NCBI GenBank assembly: GCA_964531225.1
Contig: CAZHDB010000008.1
Location: 1-50,700, forward strand
DNA length: 50,700 bases
Direction of reading: 5' to 3'
Source: CAZHDB01 sp964531225
GTDB lineage: Archaea > Thermoproteota > Thermoprotei_A > Sulfolobales > Desulfurococcaceae
Shown piece by piece: positions 1 to 8,229 of the stretch. The notes beneath the pieces were generated by a model that worked only from the letters and a program-made list of their open reading frames with translations, was not told the DNA's origin and ran no database searches. Numbering within the stretch: the first letter of the stretch is position 1; the number at the start of each line of letters is the position of its first letter. The position numbers and the translations under genes were made by a program.

Positions 1-995
1 AAATAGAGGGTATAATAAGTTTAGATGAATATAGAGATAGGCTTAACCACATATTGTACCTTATATCTAAAGATCCGTATGGGATTGCTCAAAACTTATC
101 CCTTACAGGTTTTGCAAAGTATTTAGATGAAAACATTATGATCTATAAAGGAACGTATAAAGGCCATAAAATAATTGTTGCCTTAGGCGATCTAGGACAT
201 TTCATGATTAAAATTGATAATGGGGAGACCGGGGCTTATAGTATATGTAATTTAACGGAAGATATTCTTAGAGTCACACACGTGATTTTATATCGTGACA
301 TGGAATTCAAATATAGTGGACAATATGCTGAACAAACAGCTGTATCACGAATAGGGAGAATATGTAACATTACTAATGGAACGACAACATGCTATACCCC
401 CAGTACATCAGAAATTACAGAGTCATTAATTAATCCCTATGAAATCTATTACTTCTATATTGATGGTATTAGGATAGAGCCGCCGTTAAGAATACGTTGT
501 AGTATTCCTAAATTTAATGATGGCTTTCAAGCTGTATATGTTGAAGGATTCATTCCACATAAGATCTCTAATGTAATAAATATTACATTAACAAGTAAGC
601 GTATCAGTGATATAGTCGATCTACTTAAACAGGAAGATATAGATATTAGTTCACCTGATGAACTTGTTGTTGAGGATACGTATTTGGTTCTTATACCTGG
701 TCAAAGGCTAATTCCTGTATTTAAGCTTCGTCACCAAAATATTGTAGCTTGGATAGGACTAAATGATAATGAGACAATATTGCTGAGCATAGCATCATTT
801 ACTGGTAATGGATCAATGAATACTGGTGATCAAGGATTAAGAATAGATTGGAACTATATACTGGCAAATGCCTCATTTGATAAAACAAGCACAAGATCTC
901 TATTGGAAAATTCATTTACGTTAACGATTATGGCTATTATTGTCGTGATATTCTCAATAATTTATATTGTGTCTAAACGAAGATCGAGACATTAA
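1..995 (+). CDS. Membrane-anchored protein of unknown function, 5' end cut by the window
   Basis: The reading frame is open from base 3 to the stop at 995, so the first available start (TTG at 54) is probably internal and the true start lies left of the window. The visible part is a long, beta-rich, mostly polar domain with three cysteines in the first half, followed by a single hydrophobic helix (LTIMAIIVVIFSIIYIV) and a short basic tail (SKRRSRH). This is the layout of a protein anchored by its C-terminus, with the bulk outside the membrane. I do not recognise the family. The gene at the right edge of the window has the same C-terminal arrangement, though no clear sequence similarity is visible. 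Confidence 0.7.
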   Translation, partial: IEGIISLDEYRDRLNHILYLISKDPYGIAQNLSLTGFAKYLDENIMIYKGTYKGHKIIVALGDLGHFMIKIDNGETGAYSICNLTEDILRVTHVILYRDMEFKYSGQYAEQTAVSRIGRICNITNGTTTCYTPSTSEITESLINPYEIYYFYIDGIRIEPPLRIRCSIPKFNDGFQAVYVEGFIPHKISNVINITLTSKRISDIVDLLKQEDIDISSPDELVVEDTYLVLIPGQRLIPVFKLRHQNIVAWIGLNDNETILLSIASFTGNGSMNTGDQGLRIDWNYILANASFDKTSTRSLLENSFTLTIMAIIVVIFSIIYIVSKRRSRH

Positions 996-1166
996 CAATC
1001 TTTTATAAGATAATTTTTACTTAGCTGATAAACGGGCTTGGGCTATACACAACTGAAAATCTGATAACCATGTTTCTCTTTTAATAATCATTACTAGCTA
1101 AGATTAAGGAATAAAGATATGCTAAGGTAAAAGCGTAGATTTATTGTTTTGTAAATGAACTACCTA
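996..1166. other. Intergenic stretch
   Basis: No open frame or stable structure is convincing here. The motif CTGATAA occurs twice, about 40 bases apart (near 1025 and 1061), without a box C partner that would make a C/D sRNA. Confidence 0.4.
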
Positions 1167-1557
1167 TTAGAGATCTTTACTTCTTAATGCTCTGATGTAT
1201 TTTGAGGCTTTCTTAAGAAGCTTTTCGTCATCGGTGACAAGTATATGATTGGCCTTTATAATTTTTGCTGGATAAGCAGCATCGTGTATGGTTAGTTCTT
1301 TCCTTATTTGCTAATTCAAAGACTTTCTCTTCGATTTCATTAATAGATTCTATGTGCAATATTTTAAAGACTTTCTTTATTACATCGATGTATTCTTGCA
1401 CTGTTTCATAATCTATATGATTAAGGAGAGAATATTCTTTCCAAATAGCATTTAATGATTCGTAAATAGCTAGATCTAGGGTTATACCTTGGTAAAATGG
1501 TTTAAGATTAGCACGTTATATCAAATTTAAAATAGTGCTAGCATCAAATAAGTACAA
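1167..1557 (-). pseudogene. Decayed VapC-type PIN-domain toxin
   Basis: Reading the minus strand from a TTG at 1555-1557 gives YLFDASTILNLI and then an in-frame TAA. The same frame continues beyond it with a PIN-like middle (ITLDLAIYESLNAIWKEYS). A second lesion, a frame change near the segment ELANKER, is needed to reach the C-terminal part with HDAAYPAKI and LVTDDEKLLKKA. The acidic positions typical of PIN nucleases (D of FDAS, E of YESLN, D of HDAAY, D of TDDEKL) are still present, so the locus once coded for a toxin RNase. At least one nonsense mutation and one frameshift make it inactive as written; sequencing error is a less likely alternative because the neighbouring antitoxin is broken too. 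Confidence 0.82.
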
Positions 1558-1563
1558 TATTTG

Positions 1564-1791
1564 TCACCTTGACTCTCGTTCTTTACGTATAAGCATAACT
1601 ATTTCCTCATCTGGAATATTTGATAGTTTTTGCTAAGTCTTCGTGCTCTCCCTTCTAATTAAGCCAACATATATTTCTTAACCTCTTTTTCTGAGACTCT
1701 TCTATTAACCTCTCCAGGCCTGATATTATATCTGTCTATAAGCTCCTTAAGCTTCCTTGGAATTTTTTGCTGATACAGTTTTATAACTCAT
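1564..1791 (-). pseudogene. Decayed VapB-type antitoxin
   Basis: From ATG at 1789-1791 the minus strand reads MSYKTVSAK, then needs a frame change to continue IPRKLKELIDRYNIRPGEV, the usual N-terminal DNA-binding segment of crenarchaeal VapB proteins. An in-frame TAA follows MLA, and a further frame change is needed to reach LSNIPDEEIVMLIRKERESR, which ends in TGA directly before the VapC remnant. The order antitoxin then toxin, in close coupling, is typical of vapBC. Three separate lesions show the pair has been drifting together. Confidence 0.78.
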
Positions 1792-2099
1792 AATTATCTC
1801 AACAATTGTAAGAATAGTGGTAGATCGATATAGGGTCTACTTATAAATAGACAAGATCGTAATACGTAGAAAACGTGTAAATTATCTTATAATAGGCTAG
1901 GTATATATATAGTTTTCTACTGTAATATCTTTAAACATTTATTGAAGATATTACATGGGTAATACCATGTATTATTGGTAATACTTAAGATGTTTATGGT
2001 GATCATTGGGAATAGTTTCCCACTTGTTTAAACGTATTACGTAAGCTATGTTTTAACTAGTTCTCTATAATAGGTATTACTGTTGGTGGTGTTTCGGTT
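1792..2099. other. Intergenic region with repeated GTAATAC/GTATTAC motifs and inverted repeats
   Basis: There is no gene in this stretch. The octamer-like motif GTAATAC, or its complement GTATTAC, or a close variant, appears near 1859, 1922, 1949, 1959, 1978, 2034 and 2074. Two GGTAATAC copies (1958 and 1977) are 19 bases apart. An 11-base perfect inverted repeat pairs 1921-1931 with 1945-1955; ACATGG at 1953-1958 pairs with CCATGT at 1965-1970; GGGAA at 2008-2012 pairs with TTCCC at 2017-2021. The layout suggests protein-binding sites ahead of the zinc-ribbon gene that starts at 2100. No function can be assigned from sequence alone. Confidence 0.55.
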
Positions 2100-2375
2100 A
2101 TGCCGGTAAGATACCTGTGTAGACATTGTGGAGCTATACTTTGGGAATTTAAACATGTAGGACAGGACTACTATGGGCTTCCAACACCTACAGAAGTGAT
2201 CAATGTATATGGTGGTATATGTCCGAATTGTAAGAGAGAGTTGAGAAGACCCAGTCTTAATGATATTAGAATTAATGCCGGATTTAATGAAACATCAGCG
2301 CCGGGTTTAGTCGATACACATGAATCATTCACTATAAGTACTAATTTATCCCAATCCATTGAAGCACAAACGTAA
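2100..2375 (+). CDS. Small zinc-ribbon protein
   Basis: A 91-residue protein with two CxxC knuckles, CRHC at residues 7-10 and CPNC at about 41-44, spaced as in a single treble-clef or zinc-ribbon domain. The remaining C-terminal half is polar and rich in Ser, Thr and Asn, and looks disordered. Short ribbon proteins of this kind in archaea bind nucleic acid or act as subunits of larger assemblies, but nothing here names the partner. The gene stands alone, convergent with the kinase gene downstream and preceded by the repeat-rich intergenic region. The opposite-strand frame across it is a shadow. Confidence 0.75.
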   Translation: MPVRYLCRHCGAILWEFKHVGQDYYGLPTPTEVINVYGGICPNCKRELRRPSLNDIRINAGFNETSAPGLVDTHESFTISTNLSQSIEAQT

Positions 2376-2404
2376 ATAAAAGAAGGTTTTTCGTAGGTCA
2401 TTGT

Positions 2405-3205
2405 TTAAGATATGGTATTTCTACATTTTATTAATTTAAGTATATTTCTTAAACTGAAACCTGATATTTTACTTTTATACATTCTTAGTCTAGAAATAAT
2501 ATCATCCTCACCATATTCGTCACATAAAATTTTCTCTTTAAACCTAGATCGTAGGAATAGATATGATGCTAGACTTGTTAAATTACGTGGTTTCCTTGAT
2601 GCACTAGCTGATTCAAAGTCTAAAAATACTATGTCACTGCCTTTTACCATGACATGTGATCCAGGTCTATTCAGTTCACCATGATCTATTCCAAGGCTGT
2701 CAAGAATAAATGCCTTAACAAGAAGTTTCCTTAAAACGCGTCTAACATGATCTATTTTATTAAGGTTATTCTCTATAAAGTTAGGTAATGGAGTGCCATC
2801 AACATACTCCATAATAATGAAGTCTTTTGACCATGAATAGATCTTTGGAGAGAGTTCAAAGGGTTCTAGAAATTCTAGAAAAACGGCCTCAGCTTCTAAA
2901 CCCTTTCTCCTACTATCAAGTCTCCTAATCTTAAGTATCCGAGGTATTCCCTCATGTATGCATAGAGATACTATGGCTGAGTATCCTTTACCGAGTACAT
3001 GGTATTCATATAGATTGTAATTACCATAGTTAACGAGGTACTCTACGCCGAAGTCTCTTAAGGTGTTTAGTCGTTTTCTTAGGATATCTTCACTGCAATA
3101 AATTGGGGGATAGCAGAGAACAAGTTTATGATATATACTTACATTATTTAGGCTGTACAGTCTTTCATCCAGGCAGGTTTCCTTAAAATGAAATCTACAA
3201 GCCAT
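2405..3205 (-). CDS. Predicted archaeal serine/threonine kinase (COG2112-like)
   Basis: A 266-residue protein kinase fold. An early GKGYSAIV is the glycine-rich loop, LKIRR holds the likely ATP-binding lysine, and FIIMEYVDGTPL is the hinge. HGELNRPGSHVMV occupies the catalytic loop and FLDFESAS the metal-binding DFG position. The catalytic loop has Glu where most kinases have Asp, and DFE replaces DFG; from memory this pattern is typical of the archaeal COG2112 family rather than decay. The ATG at 3205 lies 58 bases inside the end of the CCA-enzyme gene, and no other good start is available, so the two are translationally coupled. Substrate unknown. Confidence 0.78.
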   Translation of the reverse strand: MACRFHFKETCLDERLYSLNNVSIYHKLVLCYPPIYCSEDILRKRLNTLRDFGVEYLVNYGNYNLYEYHVLGKGYSAIVSLCIHEGIPRILKIRRLDSRRKGLEAEAVFLEFLEPFELSPKIYSWSKDFIIMEYVDGTPLPNFIENNLNKIDHVRRVLRKLLVKAFILDSLGIDHGELNRPGSHVMVKGSDIVFLDFESASASRKPRNLTSLASYLFLRSRFKEKILCDEYGEDDIISRLRMYKSKISGFSLRNILKLIKCRNTIS

Positions 3206-4584
3206 TCTCTAAACCCTTTATCTACTAAATACATGTTGTAGAGGCCTTCTATTGATAATAATATTGGTGGATTATCTCTAAAATCTGGTGCAACAAGATA
3301 TTCATTAATACGGTCAATAACTAGATCATAGATAGTCATGTATCTTCTTCTCACCAAAGCACGTAAATGCCCAGAGCCATTAATCCAGGGACCTGCATAT
3401 GAGCCCTTATAATGTTTTTTAATAAATCCTAGAACACGTTCGCTTGAATAAAAGGGTGGGCCTCCATGGAAGCGGTATTTATTAAGGTTGCAGTCTTCGA
3501 ATTCAAAGCCGATAATACATATTCTCTTTTCGTCAGTCCATCCGCTACTATACACTGGTCTAAAATCAAAGTTCGAAGCAATCTTTACAAATCGATCCAT
3601 AATACGATCTATTTCTCCCCATATAACATCGGGAGGAAGTTCCTTATGTAAGCCGAAGACCATGAAGATAATGCATCTACCACTTTGATTAACCATATTA
3701 ACTATTTCACTAAATTCCATTCTTTGTCTAGTTGGGAAAAAGTAGTTGATTGAAGGATTCCTAAGGTAACATGAGGCAGCTATTGAAAAAGTTGCAAGAG
3801 ATCTTAATGAAACTGCGGCAGCAACATTACGTTCTGGATCAACAGGATCGGGTACATACATTACTGAGTTGGGATACTTTCTTTTTAGTGTACTAATTAG
3901 TTTAGTGAATTCTCTTTTCTGGAAGCCTAAAGTATTTATGTAAACTGGAGGCTTCCAATGTATTGCCTGTTTTAATACGTTTCTAAATCCACCATAGGTA
4001 ATTACTAGTAGTTCGACAAGGTATCCTGAAAAACCCTTAACCTTGACTTCAGCACCATAAACCCCTATGGCTCTCATAAATTTCTTAAGAAGCCTAACAT
4101 CATCTCTCTTATCGGGCGGAAGACTCTTAATAACATATTGTGTATGAAGAGGTGTTCGATCAACTGCTGACTTTATCTTTTCAGGGCTATCTACTTTAAA
4201 AGCTGGTACAAGGTCTGCTTCAACATCGTCTATGATAATACGGACATATGGATGTTCAGCATATCTAATGCTATAATTTCCAATATTCCTAGCAGCTTCT
4301 ACAAGAATCTTAAAGCCTCTTTCTTCTAGTTCTTTCCTAGTCCATTCCGGAGGAAAGAGAACAAATATATCTAGATCTCTCTCACCGGATATCCATGTAT
4401 CCTTTTTAATACTACCTTGTAATGTTATATCAGCTATAATGCCGTGTTTTTCCAATACCTGTTTAATAATAGCTTCTATTCTCCTATATACATTCCACAC
4501 TAAATCATATTCTTCTTTACCAGGCTTTATTCTCTTAAGTACTTCTAGCTCGATCTCCTTAAATCTTTCTTCATTAGATATCAT
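3148..4584 (-). CDS. cca: CCA-adding enzyme (tRNA nucleotidyltransferase, archaeal class I)
   Basis: This enzyme adds or repairs the 3'-terminal CCA of tRNA with CTP and ATP and no nucleic acid template. The 478 residues match the family length. The polymerase-beta type nucleotidyltransferase motif is near the start: GSIKKDTW followed by RDLDIFVLF, with a third carboxylate in VEADLVPAF. The body and tail domains that grip the tRNA elbow follow, including the stretch LLKKFMRAIGVYGAEVKVKGFSGYL. Its ATG shares one base with the stop of the upstream 2'-5' ligase-like gene, and its 3' end overlaps the kinase gene, so the three form one operon. Confidence 0.95.
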   Translation of the reverse strand: MISNEERFKEIELEVLKRIKPGKEEYDLVWNVYRRIEAIIKQVLEKHGIIADITLQGSIKKDTWISGERDLDIFVLFPPEWTRKELEERGFKILVEAARNIGNYSIRYAEHPYVRIIIDDVEADLVPAFKVDSPEKIKSAVDRTPLHTQYVIKSLPPDKRDDVRLLKKFMRAIGVYGAEVKVKGFSGYLVELLVITYGGFRNVLKQAIHWKPPVYINTLGFQKREFTKLISTLKRKYPNSVMYVPDPVDPERNVAAAVSLRSLATFSIAASCYLRNPSINYFFPTRQRMEFSEIVNMVNQSGRCIIFMVFGLHKELPPDVIWGEIDRIMDRFVKIASNFDFRPVYSSGWTDEKRICIIGFEFEDCNLNKYRFHGGPPFYSSERVLGFIKKHYKGSYAGPWINGSGHLRALVRRRYMTIYDLVIDRINEYLVAPDFRDNPPILLSIEGLYNMYLVDKGFREWLVDFILRKPAWMKDCTA

Positions 4585-5153
4585 TACTCAACAGCCTTTA
4601 CAATACATAGCTCGCTATAGATCGGACCTCGTGGAGTCAGTATGCTCCTCTTAACCTTAACCTTATCAACAAGCATTTCTCCAAAGAGTTCATTGAGGTA
4701 TTGTTCAAGATACTTTATGAGTTTATGTACGTTTCTAGAACTTCTTACCCTGGCTATAGTTATGTGTGGTGTAAATTTTTCTCTATTGGGTGGTATACCA
4801 AGAGGCCTTATAAGCTTCTCAATACTGCTATGTAGCATTGTTAATTCACTAGCGCCTTCAGTAACACCTGCCCATATCACTCTAGGCCTATGTATATTAG
4901 GGAATACTCCTAGCCCTTCGATCTTGATTTTAAATGGTTTAAATACTAGGTTGTTTTGCAAAGTTCTACAGATTTCATTAACTTTAGATAATGGTATTTC
5001 TCCAATAAATCTAAGTGTTAAATGTATGTTTTCAGTAGCAACTGGTTTTAGATCGGCTTTGGACTCCAGTAGATAATCCCTCACTCTAGCAAGTTTTTCT
5101 CTAACACTATCATCATCAATATCAACTGCTATGAATGTACGTATCATACTCAT
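4584..5153 (-). CDS. thpR: RNA 2',3'-cyclic phosphodiesterase (LigT/ThpR, 2H family)
   Basis: This is a 2H phosphoesterase with the two signature HxTx motifs, HLTL near residue 44 and HITI near residue 130. The family hydrolyses 2',3'-cyclic phosphates and was first studied as a tRNA-half ligase. Length of about 190 residues fits. The open frame begins at a TTG at 5165, but the ATG at 5153 has GGTG a few bases upstream and gives the usual start just ahead of MIRTFIAVDI, so I take that one. First gene of an operon with the CCA enzyme and a kinase; the link to tRNA 3'-end work fits the neighbour. Confidence 0.9.
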   Translation of the reverse strand: MSMIRTFIAVDIDDDSVREKLARVRDYLLESKADLKPVATENIHLTLRFIGEIPLSKVNEICRTLQNNLVFKPFKIKIEGLGVFPNIHRPRVIWAGVTEGASELTMLHSSIEKLIRPLGIPPNREKFTPHITIARVRSSRNVHKLIKYLEQYLNELFGEMLVDKVKVKRSILTPRGPIYSELCIVKAVE

Positions 5154-5273
5154 AATATACACCAATCAGGAGTCCTCGATTATCATATCCTACACACGGA
5201 ATAACCCAAAATACTTTTCTCTTAATTTCTTAAATATAGTCAAATGTAGTATCAAGGGAGGAGGGCAACTATA

Positions 5274-5837
5274 TTGAAACTGATAATATGTATAGCTGGT
5301 ATGCCTGGAAGTGGCAAGAGCATTATTGCAAAGGCTGCAACGGATCTCAAGTTACCTGTAGTTAACATGGGCGATGTTGTTAGAGAAGAAACACTTAAGA
5401 GATACGGAGTAATAAAACCAGATCTAATGAGGAAGGTGTCAACTGATCTAAGGAGAGAGTTTGGTAATAAGGTTATAGCAGTACGAACTCTTGAAAGAAT
5501 TAAGGGCATCAGTGATCCATTTATAGTAGTCGATGGTATTCGTAGTTTAGATGAAATAGATGTTTTTAAAAGCTATGGAAATGTTATTATAATAGCTATT
5601 CATGCTAGTCCCAAGACTAGATTTGAAAGGATACGTCGAAGAGGTAGGCCAGGGGATCCTGATAATTGGGATGATTTTTGCCGTAGAGACCTTGTAGAAC
5701 TTTCTTTTGGTATAGGTAATGTAATTGCCTTAGCCGACTACATGATAGTTAATGAGGGTAGTATTGAAGATGCTTATAAGAGTGCGAGAGAAATTCTAGA
5801 GAGGTTGAAGCAGGATGTATGTAAGAGTAAAAGCTGA
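5274..5837 (+). CDS. UPF0200-family P-loop kinase, dephospho-CoA-kinase-like
   Basis: A 187-residue P-loop protein with Walker A GMPGSGKS near residue 9, the segment VVNMGDVVREE after it and a lid-like RIRRRGRPGDPDNWDDF. Members of this archaeal family look like nucleoside monophosphate or dephospho-CoA kinases; the in vivo substrate is not established as far as I know. The start is a TTG at 5274 preceded by a strong ribosome-binding site (GGGAGGAGGG, 5256-5265). The 3' end overlaps the next gene by 23 bases, and UPF0200 and UPF0201 genes are commonly paired in Crenarchaeota. Confidence 0.85.
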   Translation: MKLIICIAGMPGSGKSIIAKAATDLKLPVVNMGDVVREETLKRYGVIKPDLMRKVSTDLRREFGNKVIAVRTLERIKGISDPFIVVDGIRSLDEIDVFKSYGNVIIIAIHASPKTRFERIRRRGRPGDPDNWDDFCRRDLVELSFGIGNVIALADYMIVNEGSIEDAYKSAREILERLKQDVCKSKS

Positions 5838-6246
5838 AGTAAGACCTACGGAAGATATTGAAAAAGTCAGAAAGGCTATTGAAAACGTATTCAATGGTAG
5901 GATAAACGTTATTGATGGCGAACATGGATCAAAGGTTATAATTGGAGAATCAGATTCCGCCCGTTCATTAATTAAATTACATGATCTTATAAGAATATAT
6001 AGAATTCTCGATGCTGCAAGAAAAAGTTTACATAAAGGCTTGAGGGGCAATACCATAGTATTTAAATTACATAAGCAAGCTGCTTACGTAGGTAAAATAT
6101 CATTTATAGACAGCGATCACGAGTCTCCACTTGGCTCAATAACTTTCTATATAGAATCAAGCGATCCTAATAAGTTCATAGATTGGCTAGCGCCAAAGAC
6201 AAGTATGGGTAGACCATTATGGGAAATAGATATGCCTAGAGAATAA
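5815..6246 (+). CDS. UPF0201 family protein (COG1325)
   Basis: A 143-residue protein that begins YVRVKAEVRPTEDIEKVRKAIENVF and contains the central RKSLHKGLRGNTIVFKLHKQAA. It belongs to the archaeal UPF0201 group, small alpha/beta proteins of unknown function sometimes described as exosome-linked or RNA-binding; that role is not proven. Its ATG lies inside the 3' end of the UPF0200 gene, so the two are co-translated. Confidence 0.85.
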   Translation: MYVRVKAEVRPTEDIEKVRKAIENVFNGRINVIDGEHGSKVIIGESDSARSLIKLHDLIRIYRILDAARKSLHKGLRGNTIVFKLHKQAAYVGKISFIDSDHESPLGSITFYIESSDPNKFIDWLAPKTSMGRPLWEIDMPRE

Positions 6247-6421
6247 TTTAGAGGTTAAATGTACAGTAGATAACATTGTTGAAATATTCTATGACTCTGA
6301 TAAAGAATTCTTGGCCATATATTCAAACTTTTTAGTCTTAATTTAATGCAATGATCTTTATAGTTCTTGGAAGTCCTATGGATACGAACAGGAAATACGT
6401 ATTACAGTAGAGACTACCTGA

Positions 6422-7192
6422 CTAGAGTATTAGGCACATGTAATCTTGGGCAACAATTACGTTTTTAAAGAATCTATATGCGTCAACAAAGAGATCATAA
6501 TCATCGTCATATCTAGCACTTATATGGGTTAGTACTAATAAGTCTACATTAGACTTTTGAGCAATTAATGCGGCATCTGCAGCGGTTGAGTGGCCTTGCT
6601 TTAAGGCTTCTTCTCTATACTCGCTTGTAAATGTTGATTCATGAATTAATATGTTTGCATTTCTTGACGCTTCTATGACTGTGTCTATGGGACAAGTATC
6701 GCCTGTATAAACTATTCTCTTACTAATACGTTTTCGTACATCAACTATAAATCCAAAGGATTTAACAGTATCATGTTTGACAGGATACGATGTAACTATA
6801 ATGTTATTGTCTCTATAGACTTCACTCCATTCAGTAATTTCTCCAAAGGTTATATCAAACCCCAGTCTTTCAAGACCATATGGTAAAAATGTCTTTATCA
6901 TATTCCCTAATTCACTAGGTCCATAAATACTTAATGGAGATTCTTTATTTAACATGTGCATAGACTGTAACATACCGAATAAGCCAAGGAAATGGTCTCC
7001 ATGTAAATGCGTTATAAAGACAGCCTTGATCTTTACAACTCCAAGCCCTGCTTTAAATAAACGATACTGGCAACCCTCTCCAGCGTCAAACAAGTATATG
7101 TCTCCATTAACTTTTAAAGCTATACATGGTAAACCTCTCTTTCCAATAGGTACAGCTGCACCTGTACCTAGAAAATACAGCCTTATATTCAA
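6422..7192 (-). CDS. rnz: Ribonuclease Z (tRNA 3'-processing endonuclease)
   Basis: A metallo-beta-lactamase fold enzyme of 256 residues that cuts the 3' trailer from tRNA precursors. The metal-binding signature HLHGDHFLG is present at about residue 60, with later ligands in VKHD, YTGDTCP, HESTF and LTHISARY. The short form lacks the duplicated N-terminal half of eukaryotic ELAC2. Translation starts at a TTG (7190-7192) that overlaps the TGA of the upstream methyltransferase gene. It sits third in an operon with PRPP synthetase and a tRNA methyltransferase; another RNA-end gene, the CCA enzyme, lies 2 kb away. Confidence 0.95.
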   Translation of the reverse strand: MNIRLYFLGTGAAVPIGKRGLPCIALKVNGDIYLFDAGEGCQYRLFKAGLGVVKIKAVFITHLHGDHFLGLFGMLQSMHMLNKESPLSIYGPSELGNMIKTFLPYGLERLGFDITFGEITEWSEVYRDNNIIVTSYPVKHDTVKSFGFIVDVRKRISKRIVYTGDTCPIDTVIEASRNANILIHESTFTSEYREEALKQGHSTAADAALIAQKSNVDLLVLTHISARYDDDYDLFVDAYRFFKNVIVAQDYMCLIL

Positions 7193-8229
7193 GCCTTATA
7201 CACCACATATATGATCCTTGTTAGCCCCCCATGAACGTAAATATAATGCTTCCTGCACAATATAAATCCATATCTACACAAAAGCCTTTCCACATACCTA
7301 GCTAGCCAAGAAGGAGCCATAAATACAAGGTATCTTCTATTTCTGAGAACCCTATATGCCTCTCTAAGAAACCCATTATAGACTTCCTTAACCTTTTCGC
7401 CATAAGTACTAGCAGCTCTGCCATAAGGGGGATCCGTTGCTATTGCATCAATACTACCTTCAGGTAATGGTAAATTCAATGCATTGCCCACGATTGTAAA
7501 TGGTATTTTCAGTCCATAGCTTCTGAGATTACTCACAGAGCCTCGGGCCATTTCCCAATTGAGATCAAGTCCTATTGTCCTTAAACCTATAAGAGCAGCT
7601 TCAATTAGGATACTTCCAGTACCACAAAAGGGATCCAGAAAAGTCATCCCCTCTTTAACTCTTGATAGATTCACTAGAGAACGTGAGAGATAAACTGGTA
7701 GGGCTATGCTTCTAAAGAAAGGCCTTATTGAAGGCCTTCTTTCATAAAACTCCTTGGTAGGTATTGTGGCAAGTCTTAAACCAATTATATAAAATCCTTC
7801 TACGCTAATCACATTAATGATATTATTAGATCTAGGCATCATCCTCGGATCGACAGATCTTATGTAGTCTCTTATTCTTTCTAATTCTGTACTTAATGAT
7901 AGGCCTTTGATGTTAATGATTTTTATCCAATAGTCAATCCATTTGAATGAATTTGTTAAATTCTCTACAATATCCAATAGAATCTCGGGCTTTATGCTGT
8001 CCATGATCTTTAGGGCATATCCACCTTCCTTTATCATGCCTGAGCGATAAACAATCTTTTTAACGATATCTGATGATAATTCATTAGATTCTATTAGGAC
8101 TAACTTTGAATGCAAATAAGATCTATAGTTTTCAATATTATATGTATCTAATAATGCTTTTAATTCAGAAAAAGCTAATGGCTCATTTAAGCCCGATAGT
8201 ATAAAGTAGTATAGTTTTTCTTTAGACAT
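7189..8229 (-). CDS. tRNA guanine-N2 methyltransferase, TrmG10 type (THUMP plus Rossmann MTase)
   Basis: The N-terminal third is THUMP-like, the tRNA-binding module. The C-terminal half is an S-adenosylmethionine-dependent methyltransferase: FLDPFCGTGSILIEAALIG is motif I and ATDPPYGRAAS is the catalytic motif IV of N2-guanine methyltransferases. The GRAAS extension after DPPY resembles the archaeal enzyme that makes m2G/m22G at position 10; Trm14, which acts on position 6, usually has NPPYG. The ATG overlaps the end of the PRPP synthetase gene by 8 bases. The exact target position is inferred. Confidence 0.85.
   Translation of the reverse strand: MSKEKLYYFILSGLNEPLAFSELKALLDTYNIENYRSYLHSKLVLIESNELSSDIVKKIVYRSGMIKEGGYALKIMDSIKPEILLDIVENLTNSFKWIDYWIKIINIKGLSLSTELERIRDYIRSVDPRMMPRSNNIINVISVEGFYIIGLRLATIPTKEFYERRPSIRPFFRSIALPVYLSRSLVNLSRVKEGMTFLDPFCGTGSILIEAALIGLRTIGLDLNWEMARGSVSNLRSYGLKIPFTIVGNALNLPLPEGSIDAIATDPPYGRAASTYGEKVKEVYNGFLREAYRVLRNRRYLVFMAPSWLARYVERLLCRYGFILCRKHYIYVHGGLTRIIYVVYKA

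Noticed and set aside
1859..2080. Chromosomal replication origin
   Set aside because: There are repeats, but no origin-recognition-box G-run element and no Cdc6/Orc gene nearby.
4642..5076. 144-codon plus-strand frame across thpR
   Set aside because: Opposite strand of a gene with both HxTx motifs; no ribosome site and a serine/leucine bias.
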